A stretch of DNA of 64,000 nucleotides. It comes from Algoriphagus machipongonensis. GTDB taxonomy: Bacteria > Bacteroidota > Bacteroidia > Cytophagales > Cyclobacteriaceae. The stretch lies in contig NZ_CM001023.1 of the NCBI RefSeq assembly GCF_000166275.1, positions 1,615,001 through 1,679,000 on the forward strand, read 5' to 3'. Under the pieces are notes generated by a model. The model saw nothing but the letters and a program-made list of their open reading frames with translations. It searched no databases and was not told where the DNA came from. The translations under genes and the position numbers were made by a program. The first letter of the stretch is position 1. Every line of letters starts with the position of its first letter. Shown here in pieces: positions 38,701-48,306 of this stretch.

Positions 38701-38820
38701 TCATTCTCCCTTCTTTATTTTATTTTTACCTCCACTGATCTTGTAGATCAAAAATCCTACACCTACTAAAAAATGTAAGATTAAAATTCCTACAATGATC
38801 ATGATCGAAGTCGAACTCAT
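38701..38820 (-). CDS. 39-residue single-pass membrane peptide
   Basis: ATG at 38820 gives MSSTSIMIIVGILILHFLVG, then VGFLIYKISGGKNKIKKGE and TGA. One strongly hydrophobic helix (residues 6-26) and a basic, lysine-rich C-terminal tail (positive-inside) give a convincing small membrane protein. It lies 24 bases after the DUF4924 gene on the same strand, so it is probably co-transcribed. No family recognised. It is below the length cut-offs of most gene callers. Confidence 0.6.
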   Translation of the reverse strand: MSSTSIMIIVGILILHFLVGVGFLIYKISGGKNKIKKGE

Positions 38821-38844
38821 TTTCAGTAGCTTTTGTAAAGGGTT

Positions 38845-39384
38845 TTAATTTTCTGGCAAGGAATGAATAGTATGATAATAACGGCTGAGGTAACTCAAAA
38901 CATCTCCGAAAGCTTCTGCTGATTTCAGCTGTTCATCAGATACTTTTTTGCCTAATAGACGACAAAGTAATAGCCCATATACCCCGTTGAGGCATATTTG
39001 GATCTCATTTCCAAGGTCTTTTCCTTCTGCATCCATTACCGCTTGAAGTACATGTGGTTTTACGTTTTGGTACGTGTCGAAATAGGTTTTGTCACGTTTA
39101 AGTAAGTCCCAATGGATTTCTGATAATTCCTTTACTAAGGCATTCAATTCTGTGAGATGCCCTGAATCCATTTTCTCCTCTGCTTTTAGTTTTTGGGTAA
39201 GGTTCTCAAACCAATTTCCCACTTCCGTTTTGACTTCTTCGGTAACAGGATAATGCGTAATGACATATTGTTTGATTTCATCCATGTTGCCCTGGTAAGA
39301 TCGAATCAGATCCTCCATTTGGTACATGTAAACAATGTATTCGGCAATATTTTGAGACTTTTTCTTTTCTGCTACTGACTTCAT
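38845..39384 (-). CDS. DUF4924 family protein
   Basis: 179-residue all-helical cytoplasmic protein, a Bacteroidota-specific family of unknown function. Signature features seen: KSQNIAEYIVYMYQMEDLIRSY near the N terminus, EVGNWFENLTQKLKAE in the middle, and the C-terminal EIQICLNGVYGLLLCRLLGKKVSDE. A tiny membrane peptide is encoded just downstream on the same strand. The upstream side is a 630-base repeat-rich, gene-free stretch. Confidence 0.85.
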   Translation of the reverse strand: MKSVAEKKKSQNIAEYIVYMYQMEDLIRSYQGNMDEIKQYVITHYPVTEEVKTEVGNWFENLTQKLKAEEKMDSGHLTELNALVKELSEIHWDLLKRDKTYFDTYQNVKPHVLQAVMDAEGKDLGNEIQICLNGVYGLLLCRLLGKKVSDEQLKSAEAFGDVLSYLSRYYHTIHSLPEN

Positions 39385-39505
39385 GATGCAAATGTAAGAA
39401 AAGATTGTTTTTTGCTTGTAGCCGTTTCAAAAGGAATAGTACTTGGTGAAAGGTTGGTTTTTGTCACGCTGGGGTTCCCTGATTGATTTGTTTAGGCTAA
39501 AGAAG

Positions 39506-39560
39506 TGTCAGTCCGAGCACTGGAGCGACGAAAGTCGCGCATATCGAGGACCTTTCGACA
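39506..39560. repeat. Nested palindromic repeat with GAAA tetraloop
   Basis: Nested pairs: TGTC (39506-39509) with GACA (39557-39560), GTCC (39511-39514) with GGAC (39548-39551), and a perfect inner hairpin GCGAC-GAAA-GTCGC at 39525-39538. The text GTCAGTCCGAGC...GAGGAC resembles a repeat family seen between genes in many Bacteroidota genomes. It lies in the gene-free stretch 39385-40016, where I see no coding region. Confidence 0.65.
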
Positions 39561-39834
39561 TGGTTAAAAATGGTAGTTTGATGTAAATTTCTAAAAATCA
39601 GATATTTAAAAATTTATTCTCAGATGTTAAAGTGAATTTCAACTATATGATTATCCGAAATCTTCCAAATACTCAAATTTTCTTTGCTCACCTTGTAAAA
39701 GGACGGAAGATCGAAGCAGCCAATATTTTTGAACACTCCTAATCTTATGGTGCTTTTGGTTATTTACTGGTATAAAACGGATACATATAAAATCAATTAA
39801 CTAATTCCAGACCCGGCGGGGTCAAAGCTTTAAA

Positions 39835-39854
39835 CCTGCCTGCCGGCAGGCAGG
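39835..39854. repeat. Perfect 20-bp palindrome CCTGCCTGCCGGCAGGCAGG
   Basis: Exact self-complement of 20 bases, far more GC-rich than its surroundings, and a form that recurs as an extragenic repeat in Cytophagales. Immediately after it, 39863-39879 (CCCGATAGTTATCTGGG) is a degenerate copy of the CCCGATA palindrome found near the rRNA genes. Confidence 0.75.
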
Positions 39855-39885
39855 GCCCAGGCCCCGATAGTTATCTGGGTCAACT

Positions 39886-39914
39886 CTGGGTAAAAATGGA
39901 TTAGATTTACCCAG
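39886..39914. repeat. Inverted repeat CTGGGTAAA...TTTACCCAG
   Basis: Nine-base arms at 39886-39894 and 39906-39914 with an 11-base loop, directly following the two palindromes. No T-run, so not an obvious terminator for the RND operon, whose last stop is at 40017. Confidence 0.6.
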
Positions 39915-40016
39915 CGCTGGCCCGGGATTTTCTTTCGGAGACAGAATGGTTTTGCCAGCAAGGTGGAGCCTAATCTTTATTTCAAACTATCCAAAAAATT
40001 AATTAAATCTATTTGA

Positions 40017-41489
40017 TCATTCCCCATCAACTTGCCAACCTCCACCTAAGCTTCTATAAAGCTCAACTTTTGCCAAAGCCAATTGCATTTTCAGTTGCAC
40101 GACATCCAATTGGTTTTGTAGCGCATCCTCTTGAGCATTGATGATTTCCAGGTAGTTTGCAAACCCACTTTCAAAAAGCAAAAATGCATCTGCCATACCT
40201 TTGGTGGTTGTTCTCATTCGTTCTTGAGCGATTTCATATTCTTCCTGAAGCTTTTCGATATTTACCAAGGCACTGGATACTTCAGAAACAGCAGTATTGA
40301 TTTTGTCTCTAAAATCTAGCTCGGCAATTTCCCTTTGCTTAATGGCGATTCTATGATTGGTTTTCAGTTTCCTATTTTGAAATATGGGCTGAAACAAGGC
40401 ACCATTAATCAATGCAAATCCGGAACTGATAGGGTCGATAACCGTGCCTAACGCCATTGAATTGAGTCCTGCACCGGCATTAATTGTTAAAGAAGGGTAC
40501 TTCATAGCTTGTGCGATCCCTACGCGTGCATTGGTAGAAATAAGTTCATACTCAGAAGCAGCCACATCCGGTCTGTTTTGAATCAGTTCAAGAGGCACAC
40601 CAGTAGTATAGGTATGGTCCAAGGCCAATTGATCTAAAACTCCCTTGAATTCTAGAGCTCCTGGAGTTCGGCCAATCAAATTATTCAAACGGTTCTCCTG
40701 AATAACGTAGGCTTTTTCCAGCTGTGGAATCAATGCCTTTGCCCTCAACATTTGGGATTTGGTTTGCTGAATTGCCAAAGAGGTGTTTTCTCCAGCGTCG
40801 TACTGAAGTTCGACGATCTTCAACGTGTTCTTGCTCAAATCATAGTTTCTCTGCGCTACTGTCAATTGGGATTTCAACATTAAAATATTGAAATAGGTGG
40901 ATGCGACCTCAGAAACCAACGCTGTTTGCACAGCTTTTTTGAATTCCTGAGTTTGCATATACTTTGCCTGAGCAGCTTCCTTTTGCCAACGTAATTTTCC
41001 CCAGATATCAATTTCCCAGCTTGCCTGCAAAGTCACAGCATAAGCTAATCTCTCCGTATAAAGTGTTTTTGGAACACCATCTGGATGGTTTCTTCTGGCT
41101 CTATTGGAACCATAATTATTATAATTTTCAGAATAATATTCACGGTTGAACCTAGCAGGATTGGAGTTTAAGCTTGGTAGAAAATTAGCCTTGGACTGCA
41201 ATAAGCTTTCATTTGCAATCTCTATCTGCTTTGCAGTTTTCTGAAGGTCAAAGTTTCCGGCTAATGCTGAATCAATTAGAGAATTCAGAGTGGAATCCTG
41301 AAAGAATTCCGCCCAATTGATAGAGGCTATGTGCTCGTCTCCAACAAAAACGCTGTCTTGAAGTTTTTCGCTTCCATAGAATTCCTCTGGTAAATTGGTT
41401 TCAGGTCGGGTATAATTTTCACCGACTTTGCAACTCACCGCTACTATCAGCAAAAAGAAAAGTGTTATAAGTCTTTTAGTATGAATCAT
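40017..41489 (-). CDS. RND efflux outer-membrane lipoprotein (NodT/OprM family)
   Basis: 490-residue TolC-like channel. Signal MIHTKRLITLFFLLIVAVSC gives a lipobox cysteine at residue 20; C-V-G-x-N-Y-T-R-P-E follows, the usual start of this family. The two repeats of long alpha-helical hairpins and strands are seen, with ALVSEVASTYFNILMLKSQL and LIQNRPDVAASEYELISTNARVGIAQAMKYPSLTI, the family signature RPD-xxxE-L--A-A-IG-A----P. It would carry substrate through the outer membrane. Start overlaps the permease stop by four bases. Confidence 0.93.
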   Translation of the reverse strand: MIHTKRLITLFFLLIVAVSCKVGENYTRPETNLPEEFYGSEKLQDSVFVGDEHIASINWAEFFQDSTLNSLIDSALAGNFDLQKTAKQIEIANESLLQSKANFLPSLNSNPARFNREYYSENYNNYGSNRARRNHPDGVPKTLYTERLAYAVTLQASWEIDIWGKLRWQKEAAQAKYMQTQEFKKAVQTALVSEVASTYFNILMLKSQLTVAQRNYDLSKNTLKIVELQYDAGENTSLAIQQTKSQMLRAKALIPQLEKAYVIQENRLNNLIGRTPGALEFKGVLDQLALDHTYTTGVPLELIQNRPDVAASEYELISTNARVGIAQAMKYPSLTINAGAGLNSMALGTVIDPISSGFALINGALFQPIFQNRKLKTNHRIAIKQREIAELDFRDKINTAVSEVSSALVNIEKLQEEYEIAQERMRTTTKGMADAFLLFESGFANYLEIINAQEDALQNQLDVVQLKMQLALAKVELYRSLGGGWQVDGE

Positions 41490-44400
41490 TGTTTCGCTGG
41501 TTCTGCTTTTTTACTAATTCTCAAAGGGAATCGATCTTGCAATTCTTGGAAAACATAGGATAGGACTGGAATGAAAATAAGACCTAAAGAAATCCCGAAA
41601 ATCATTCCTCCTGCGGTACCGATACTCACTGATTTTGTTCCTTCGGCAGAAGATCCCACAGAAAACATCAAGGGAACCAGACCAGCAGTAAATGCAAAAG
41701 AAGTCATCATAATCGGCCTTAATCTCAATTGACAGGCTTCAATTACCGCTTCAAACACTGGTAAACCTGCTCTACGTTTTTGAGCTACGAATTCGACGAT
41801 TAGAATGGCATTTTTAGCCAGGAGTCCAATCAACATAATCAATCCTACCTGCACGTAAATATTGTTATCTATACCTACCAAGTTGATGGATGCGAAAATC
41901 CCCAAAATACCAGCTGGCAAGGAGAGAATCACGGCCATAGGAAGCCAGAAACTTTCATATTGTGCTGCAAGGATAAAATAGGTAAGAATGATACTTATGA
42001 TAAATATGGTGGTGGTGCTTGAGCCAGATTTCTTTTCCTCTAAACTCATTCCTGTCCACTCAAAACCTAGGTTAGCAGGCAGTTTCTCTTCGCTTAGTTT
42101 TTCAAGCATATCCATCACATCTCCTGTACTATAACCTTTGGCAGGAGTGATGTTAATTCTTGCCGCATTGTATAGGTTATATCGGAATACAGTCTCGGGA
42201 CCATAGGTTTGTTCTAAGCTCACAAAAGAACTAAGAGGAACCATTTCTTGCTTATCATTTTTGACCATGATGGAGTTAATCGCATCAGGTGTTTCTCTAA
42301 ATTGAATGTCCGACTGCATATAGACCATATACTGTCTTGTAAACCTATTGAAATCACCTACCCGAGTTCTACCAAAGTTTGATTGGATCGTGAACATCAT
42401 ATCCTTTACGCTGACTCCTAAAGCCTTCGCTTTTTCATAGTCAATGTTCAGTTTAAACTGTGGGAAATTGGTGTTGTAAGAGGTAAAGGCTTTCTCAATT
42501 TCTTTCTTTCGGGAAAGCTCAGCTACGAACTCGTTGATTAATACGCCGAATTCTGCCAAATCTCCATCAGAATAATCTTGAAGCACGATTTGAACCCCAT
42601 CAAAATTACCAAAACCTTGTACTGTGGGTCTTGGATACATGTTGATCTTGGCTTCATTTAAGACACTCAATTTTTGAGTAAGATGTTTAACTACCTCTTG
42701 AATATTTGAAATATCACCGCGTTCTTTGACGCTTTTTAATTTGATATACCCCAGACCTGTTGATGCACTTTCAGAATCATCAACAATGTTGTAACCAGAG
42801 ACAGTGTTCACAGAAGCTACGGCAGGTTCAAGGTGTAATAAAGAATCTGCTTGTTTAAGTAATTGGTTCGTCCTAAAAAGTGAGGATCCTTCTGGCATGG
42901 AAAGGGAGAAGATCAAGAAATTATCATCCTCTGTTGGAATAAATCCTTTTGGAGTAGTGGAGGCTAGGAAATAGGTGAATCCAGATACTAAAACTAATCC
43001 AGCCAATGTCCACCATTTACGTAGGATGGCCCATTTAATGAGACGGATGTATTGGAAAGTGAATTTGTCAAAAACAGTATCAAATTTCTTTAAGCTTTTC
43101 GTTTTGATGTCTTTGATTTTCTCCATTTTCTCGGAATCCTTGATTTTTCCGATGATCTTGATTTTAGATGGCTTCTTTTCTTTCTTTTTACCCAAAATCA
43201 AGGCACTAAGTACAGGGACCAATGTCAAGGCATTAATCGCAGAAATTAGAACCGCAAAAATGATCGTGAAGGCGAATTCCTTATAGAAAACTCCTACTGG
43301 TCCATCCAAGAAACCTGCTGGTAAAAACACAGCTGCGATTACAATGGTAATGGAGATAATGGCACCAGTGATTTCCGACATGGCTGCATTCACAGCATCC
43401 AAGACTTGCATGCCCTGATCATGGATTTTTTCATAAATAGCTTCGATGACCACAATGGCATCATCCACCACAATACCTATCGCCAATACGATGGAGAACA
43501 TACTTAATACGTTCATCGTGGCTCCAATTATCTGAAGAAAGAAGAATGTACCAATGAGTGATACAGGGATGGAAATAGCGGTAATAATGGTAGCCCTAAA
43601 GTCTTGTAGAAAGATGAATACTACCAGGAAGACCAGAACAAATGCTTCTATCAGCGTTTGTTGCACATGGTGCATTGATTCGTCAATCTGATCACGAACA
43701 CTGTAAGTGATTTTATAATGGATACCCTCTGGAAAGACTTTGGCTTGGTCTTCTAAAACCTTCCGTACTGCCTTGTCAATCTCTACTGCGTTTGCTCCTT
43801 GCTGCTGCACTATATCAATGGTAACAGCCGACTTTCCATCTAGCTTGTTATCACTGGCATAGTTGGATGCACCAAACTCTAATCTAGCGACGTCTTTTAG
43901 TCTCAACTGAGAACCATCCTCCTCGGATTTGATGACAATGTTTTCGTACTCTTCAGCCTCGCTAAACCTTCCGCTATGCTTTAATACAATCTCAAATGTC
44001 TCGGTAGAGTTTTCTCCAAATCTACCTGGTGCTGCTTCAAAACTCTGATCACGAACTTGATTTAAAACCTCTCTTGGAGTCAATCCATACAAGGCTAGTT
44101 TTTCAGGGTTCAACCAAATACGCATGGCATAATCCCTAGATCTCAAAATTGAAGCTTCAGCAATTCCGCTCACTCGCTTTAGCTCCCTACGGATTTTCAT
44201 CCGTGTATAGGCATTTAAGAAAGTTTCATCATAGTCGCCATTCTCACTGTAGATATTGATGGTCATCAAAGATCCTTTCAATCTTTTTAATACCACGATA
44301 CCAGCTTCCCTGACCTCAGCAGGAATTTGCTCCATCACCTTGGAGATCCTGTTTTGGATTTCTACAGCAGCGACGTTAGGGTCAGTCCCAGGCTCGAAGT

Positions 44401-44677
44401 AAACTGTAGATCTTCCTCGGCCCGAGTTAGTGGCAGTAGAGTTTACATAACTCATATTTTCTGCTCCGTTGATGGCCTCCTCTAAGGGAAGTAAGACTGA
44501 GTTGGCAACAGTTTCAGCATTTGCACCAGGATAGTAAACCTGCACACTGACACTTGGAGGTGCGATTTCAGGGAATCTTTCCACAGGCAGCATACGCATG
44601 CTGGCTGCCCCGGCTAATACCAATAAGACGGATATTACCAGTGCGAGAACGGGTCTTTGTATAATGTTTTTAAACAT
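41486..44677 (-). CDS. RND multidrug efflux permease (HAE1/AcrB type)
   Basis: 1,063-residue inner-membrane proton antiporter. It begins MFKNIIQRPVLALVISVLLVLAG with RFPEIAPPSVSVQVYYPGANAETV, the AcrB-type start. Helix 4 carries GIVVDDAIVVIEA, holding the paired Asp of the proton relay, and the second half has GLLAKNAILIVEF. The large porter loops are complete, with one low-complexity lysine-rich stretch near residues 500-530 between halves. Drug type rather than metal type is suggested by the DD pair; substrates are unknown. Confidence 0.94.
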   Translation of the reverse strand: MFKNIIQRPVLALVISVLLVLAGAASMRMLPVERFPEIAPPSVSVQVYYPGANAETVANSVLLPLEEAINGAENMSYVNSTATNSGRGRSTVYFEPGTDPNVAAVEIQNRISKVMEQIPAEVREAGIVVLKRLKGSLMTINIYSENGDYDETFLNAYTRMKIRRELKRVSGIAEASILRSRDYAMRIWLNPEKLALYGLTPREVLNQVRDQSFEAAPGRFGENSTETFEIVLKHSGRFSEAEEYENIVIKSEEDGSQLRLKDVARLEFGASNYASDNKLDGKSAVTIDIVQQQGANAVEIDKAVRKVLEDQAKVFPEGIHYKITYSVRDQIDESMHHVQQTLIEAFVLVFLVVFIFLQDFRATIITAISIPVSLIGTFFFLQIIGATMNVLSMFSIVLAIGIVVDDAIVVIEAIYEKIHDQGMQVLDAVNAAMSEITGAIISITIVIAAVFLPAGFLDGPVGVFYKEFAFTIIFAVLISAINALTLVPVLSALILGKKKEKKPSKIKIIGKIKDSEKMEKIKDIKTKSLKKFDTVFDKFTFQYIRLIKWAILRKWWTLAGLVLVSGFTYFLASTTPKGFIPTEDDNFLIFSLSMPEGSSLFRTNQLLKQADSLLHLEPAVASVNTVSGYNIVDDSESASTGLGYIKLKSVKERGDISNIQEVVKHLTQKLSVLNEAKINMYPRPTVQGFGNFDGVQIVLQDYSDGDLAEFGVLINEFVAELSRKKEIEKAFTSYNTNFPQFKLNIDYEKAKALGVSVKDMMFTIQSNFGRTRVGDFNRFTRQYMVYMQSDIQFRETPDAINSIMVKNDKQEMVPLSSFVSLEQTYGPETVFRYNLYNAARINITPAKGYSTGDVMDMLEKLSEEKLPANLGFEWTGMSLEEKKSGSSTTTIFIISIILTYFILAAQYESFWLPMAVILSLPAGILGIFASINLVGIDNNIYVQVGLIMLIGLLAKNAILIVEFVAQKRRAGLPVFEAVIEACQLRLRPIMMTSFAFTAGLVPLMFSVGSSAEGTKSVSIGTAGGMIFGISLGLIFIPVLSYVFQELQDRFPLRISKKAEPAKQ

Positions 44678-44733
44678 ACTTTTTATCAGGATTTACCTGG
44701 CGAAAAAATGGGATTTGCCAAAAGGATTTCCAC

Positions 44734-44754
44734 TCCTCTTAGAATTTAAGAGGA
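44734..44754 (-). other. Hairpin between membrane-fusion and permease genes
   Basis: TCCTCTTA-GAATT-TAAGAGGA, an eight-pair stem in the 157-base gap of the efflux operon. No T-run follows in the direction of transcription. It may tune permease expression or mark an mRNA processing site; no separate promoter consensus is convincing here. Confidence 0.45.
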
Positions 44755-44834
44755 TCAGTTTCCAGGTTTGATTTGTTCAGATTTCCTAACTCAAGCTTAG
44801 GATTTCACCAAGCCTCCGAGAAAGGGTTTTGTGA

Positions 44835-45989
44835 TTAATTCTGGGTTAGTAATTGTCCTTGTTCTAAAGGTTTTACAAGAACCCCTTCACTCAATTTATC
44901 AAGACCCGCAGTAACGATGCGATCATTTTCTTTGAGAATATCTCCACTGACGATATAGTCATTTCCAGACCTTCCTTCAATGGTGATTTCTTCTCTTGAA
45001 ACAGTATTGTCCTCATTTAAAACATAAATGAATCGCTTGTTTTGAATTGAAGTCGTTGCAGATTGTGGGACGAGAAGAGCATTGGGATATATTTGCTCCA
45101 TTAAAATTTTTCCTGTATTTCCTGTTCTTAATAGTGTGTCAGGATTTTCGAAGTGAGCTCTCAAAGTGATTGAACCTGTAGATCTATTGATCTGACCTGA
45201 GTTGGCATCAATGGTTCCCACTTTATCATAAACACTCCCGTCAGCCAATACTAATTTTACATCAGGATTCATTTTCTTGGAAGTAGAGTCCTTCTTCATT
45301 CTTTCAAAATAAAGGTAGTCAGACTCACTCATGGAGAAATAAACATAGATCTCATGAACGTTTGACAAAACTGTCAATGGCGTCTCATCTGATTTTTTAA
45401 CCACGTTTCCGATTGATTTTGGTATTCTTCCCATCAAACCATCGACTGGAGCTTTTATCGTAGTAAAAGCCATGTTAATACGCATATTCGCAGCTTCTGC
45501 CTCAGCTTTGGCCAAAGAAGATTGAGCTACCTCATAATCAGCAATGGTAGTCTCCATTCTTACTGGAGAAATCACTTCGTTTTCGATCAAAGGTTTTAGC
45601 CTGTCAATTTCAGTTTGTGCCTTTTTCAATTTAGCCTTTTCGAGATCCACATTGGCTAAAGCATTTTTCAAGTCCTCCATGTAGGGTTGACTGTTGATTT
45701 TAAACAATGCATCACCTTTGTTTACATATTGGCCTTCGTCAACATAGATTTCTTCTAATATCCCTTCTACCTGAGGTCTAATTTGAACATTTTCTACACC
45801 TTCGATAGATCCAAGGTATTTATAGGAAATAGCTGCAGGCTCTTCTTTTAAGGTCAAAACTGGTAAAGCAATTCCTTCATCTTCAATTTCTTCCTCCTCA
45901 CAACCATAAAACCCAAAACTTAGCGTTAAGCAAGTAAGGATAATGGCAAATGGTTTAAACTTATGCTGTTTGATCTTTAGTGTTTTCAT
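44835..45989 (-). CDS. RND efflux periplasmic adaptor (membrane fusion protein)
   Basis: 384-residue lipoprotein with lipobox LTLSFGFYGC (Cys near 29). Barrel-sandwich hybrid domain GSIEGVENVQIRPQVEGILEEIYVDEGQYVNKGDALFKI, an alpha-hairpin (about 105-160), the second lipoyl half TTIKAPVDGLMGRIPKSIGN, and a beta-barrel with membrane-proximal domain (LRTGNTGKILM, VPQSAT). It links permease and outer-membrane channel. First gene of the operon; no regulator is encoded next to it. Confidence 0.93.
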   Translation of the reverse strand: MKTLKIKQHKFKPFAIILTCLTLSFGFYGCEEEEIEDEGIALPVLTLKEEPAAISYKYLGSIEGVENVQIRPQVEGILEEIYVDEGQYVNKGDALFKINSQPYMEDLKNALANVDLEKAKLKKAQTEIDRLKPLIENEVISPVRMETTIADYEVAQSSLAKAEAEAANMRINMAFTTIKAPVDGLMGRIPKSIGNVVKKSDETPLTVLSNVHEIYVYFSMSESDYLYFERMKKDSTSKKMNPDVKLVLADGSVYDKVGTIDANSGQINRSTGSITLRAHFENPDTLLRTGNTGKILMEQIYPNALLVPQSATTSIQNKRFIYVLNEDNTVSREEITIEGRSGNDYIVSGDILKENDRIVTAGLDKLSEGVLVKPLEQGQLLTQN

Positions 45990-46055
45990 GACGAATAGGT
46001 CGAATTAGTGCTGATAACAGTTGGTATAAAATGGATTTAGAAATAATCATACCAC

Positions 46056-46069
46056 TGCAATTTTTTGCA
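46056..46069. promoter_or_regulatory. Inverted repeat TGCAA-TTTT-TTGCA upstream of the RND operon
   Basis: Five-base arms around four T, 67 bases before the adaptor start. It could be an operator for an unlinked regulator. The surrounding gene-free stretch 45990-46344 otherwise holds only the divergent promoters; no small gene is seen. Confidence 0.35.
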
Positions 46070-46328
46070 CTTGATGAAGGTTATGGCTTGATTTTCAGCG
46101 AGTAGTGGGTCAGGGCAGGCTAAAAAGTGGGTAATTTTTGATGAAGTTTGGGGAATTTTTCCGCAAATTTTACTGATTTAAGGGACGTATGCTTCAAAAT
46201 CAGAAAGCTTTGACCTCTTTTGTGGAAAGTATTTAACTAACCTTTTAACAATTTTTAATCCTATCTCTTTCAAAACAGTACCTTTTAAGAAAGGAGTAAA
46301 AATAAAAAGCGATAAGCCTAATTTTTAC

Positions 46329-46336
46329 TACTTTTG
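46329..46336 (+). promoter_or_regulatory. -7 box (TACTTTTG) of lepA
   Basis: Exact TAnnTTTG match ending eight bases before the lepA ATG, so the mRNA would have almost no leader. No TTTG is found at the -33 position. Confidence 0.55.
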
Positions 46337-46344
46337 CCCCCAGA

Positions 46345-48138
46345 ATGGATATGCAAAAAATTAGAAATTTCTGTATCATCGCCCATATCGATCATGGGAA
46401 GAGTACACTAGCGGATAGATTACTGCAAGAAACAGAGACGGTCGCAGACCGTGACATGCAAGAGCAGTTGTTGGATAACATGGATTTGGAACGCGAACGC
46501 GGGATCACCATTAAGTCCCACGCGATTCAAATGCGGTATACTCACGAAGATGAAACCTATACACTCAATCTGATAGATACTCCTGGACATGTGGATTTTT
46601 CATATGAAGTTTCCCGGTCTATCGCAGCTTGTGAAGGAGCATTGCTTATAGTAGATGCATCGCAGGGTATCGAAGCTCAGACGATTTCCAATTTATATCT
46701 GGCCTTAGGTCATGATCTGGAGATTATTCCGGTTTTGAACAAGATAGATTTGCCTGGAGCTGATCCAGAAGCAGTGGCAGATGAAGTGATTGATTTGATC
46801 GGTTGCGATAAAGAGGATATTATTCTTGCCTCCGGCAAAACGGGGATTGGTATAGATGATATTCTGAAAGCTGTGGTCACTAGAATCCCAGCACCATCAG
46901 GAGATCCTGAAGCGCCACTTCAAGCCATGATTTTCGACTCGGTATACAACCCGTTTAGGGGAGTTGAAGTCATTTTTAGGATTTTCAATGGTACTTTCAG
47001 CAAGGGCGATAAAATTAAATTTGTCAATACCGGTAAAGAATACGAGGCAGATGAAATTGGAATCTTGGGATTGAATCAAATCCCTCAGGAAACCATGAGC
47101 GCCGGAAATGTAGGTTACCTTATTTCTGGAGTTAAAGTTGCCAAGGAGATTAAAGTCGGTGACACCATCACCCATATAAAAAGACCCTGTGCCAAAGCTA
47201 TTCAGGGTTTTGAGAACGTAAAACCAATGGTTTTTGCAGGGATTTACCCAGTAGAGACCACGGATTATGAGGAGCTAAGAGCTTCCATGGAGAAGCTTCA
47301 ACTAAACGATGCCTCCTTGGTATGGGAACCTGAAACTTCCATGGCCTTGGGCTTTGGTTTCCGTTGCGGATTCCTAGGGATGCTTCATATGGAGATAATC
47401 CAAGAGCGATTGGAGCGGGAGTTTGATATGACTGTAATTACCACAGTTCCTTCTGTGCAGTTCAAAGCCTTGATGACCAGTGATGAGTATCAGGTGATCA
47501 ATGCACCTTCTGATATGCCAGACCCTACCAAAACTAAGCATATTGAAGAACCTTATGTGAAGGCTTCTATCATTACTGCTGGAGAGTACGTAGGTCCTGT
47601 AATCACCTTGTGTATGGATAAACGAGGTCAGATCAAAAATCAGGTATATCTCACAGCAGATCGGGTAGAACTTACCTTTGACATGCCTTTAGCGGAAATC
47701 GTCTTTGATTTCTTTGATAAGCTAAAAACCATTTCCAGAGGTTATGCCTCTTTGGATTATGAATTAATTGGATACCAGGTTTCACATATGGTGAGGTTGG
47801 ATGTTATGCTTAACGGAGAACCTGTGGATGCATTATCTGCGGTCGTTCACCGAGATAAAGCCTACGAATGGGGCAAGAGACTTTGTGAAAAGCTTAAGGA
47901 ATTGGTTCCAAGACAGATGTTTGAAATCGCGATTCAGGCAGCAATCGGTCAAAAAATTATCGCAAGAGAAACGGTAAAAGCCTTGCGTAAAAACGTATTG
48001 GCCAAATGTTATGGTGGTGATATTTCACGTAAACGTAAACTTCTGGAAAAGCAGAAAAAAGGGAAAAAGCGAATGAGACAAGTAGGAAACGTAGAAGTTC
48101 CTCAGGAAGCGTTTATGGCGGTGCTCAAGCTTGATTAA
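46345..48138 (+). CDS. lepA: Elongation factor 4 (LepA)
   Basis: 597-residue translational GTPase that affects ribosome assembly and stalled translation. G1 [10 protein letters not shown]2 with [11 protein letters not shown]3 DTPGHVDF, G4 NKIDLPGA. The C-terminal EF4-specific domain has [30 protein letters not shown] in shortened normal form, length typical. ATG 46345 is used; ATG 46351 is possible. The downstream 168 bases contain a TACGA-rich repeat instead of a clear terminator. Confidence 0.97.
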   Translation: MDMQKIRNFCIIAHIDHGKSTLADRLLQETETVADRDMQEQLLDNMDLERERGITIKSHAIQMRYTHEDETYTLNLIDTPGHVDFSYEVSRSIAACEGALLIVDASQGIEAQTISNLYLALGHDLEIIPVLNKIDLPGADPEAVADEVIDLIGCDKEDIILASGKTGIGIDDILKAVVTRIPAPSGDPEAPLQAMIFDSVYNPFRGVEVIFRIFNGTFSKGDKIKFVNTGKEYEADEIGILGLNQIPQETMSAGNVGYLISGVKVAKEIKVGDTITHIKRPCAKAIQGFENVKPMVFAGIYPVETTDYEELRASMEKLQLNDASLVWEPETSMALGFGFRCGFLGMLHMEIIQERLEREFDMTVITTVPSVQFKALMTSDEYQVINAPSDMPDPTKTKHIEEPYVKASIITAGEYVGPVITLCMDKRGQIKNQVYLTADRVELTFDMPLAEIVFDFFDKLKTISRGYASLDYELIGYQVSHMVRLDVMLNGEPVDALSAVVHRDKAYEWGKRLCEKLKELVPRQMFEIAIQAAIGQKIIARETVKALRKNVLAKCYGGDISRKRKLLEKQKKGKKRMRQVGNVEVPQEAFMAVLKLD

Positions 48139-48157
48139 TCTGGAAGTACGATTTACG

Positions 48158-48187
48158 AAGTACGAAGTTTGAAATACAAAGTACGAG
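48158..48187 (+). repeat. Left arm of inverted repeat around the S23-type gene
   Basis: TACGA-rich 30-base arm. It matches the reverse complement of 48684-48713 at 24 of 30 positions by hand alignment, with the first 11 bases identical (AAGTACGAAGT). Confidence 0.7.
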
Positions 48188-48306
48188 ATTGAACTGAACT
48201 TCTAGAACCCTATTAATCTTAAGATAACTTAGAGTGAAAATTGAAATTTGAGAAATGAGAAATGGAAATTTTAGATTAATGAAGTAACTTATAGTTAAAA
48301 ATTTCC

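Noticed and set aside
40017..45989. Heavy-metal (CusA-type) efflux system
   Set aside because: The permease has the drug-type DD pair in VDDAIVVIEA, and metal-binding methionine or histidine clusters are not seen.
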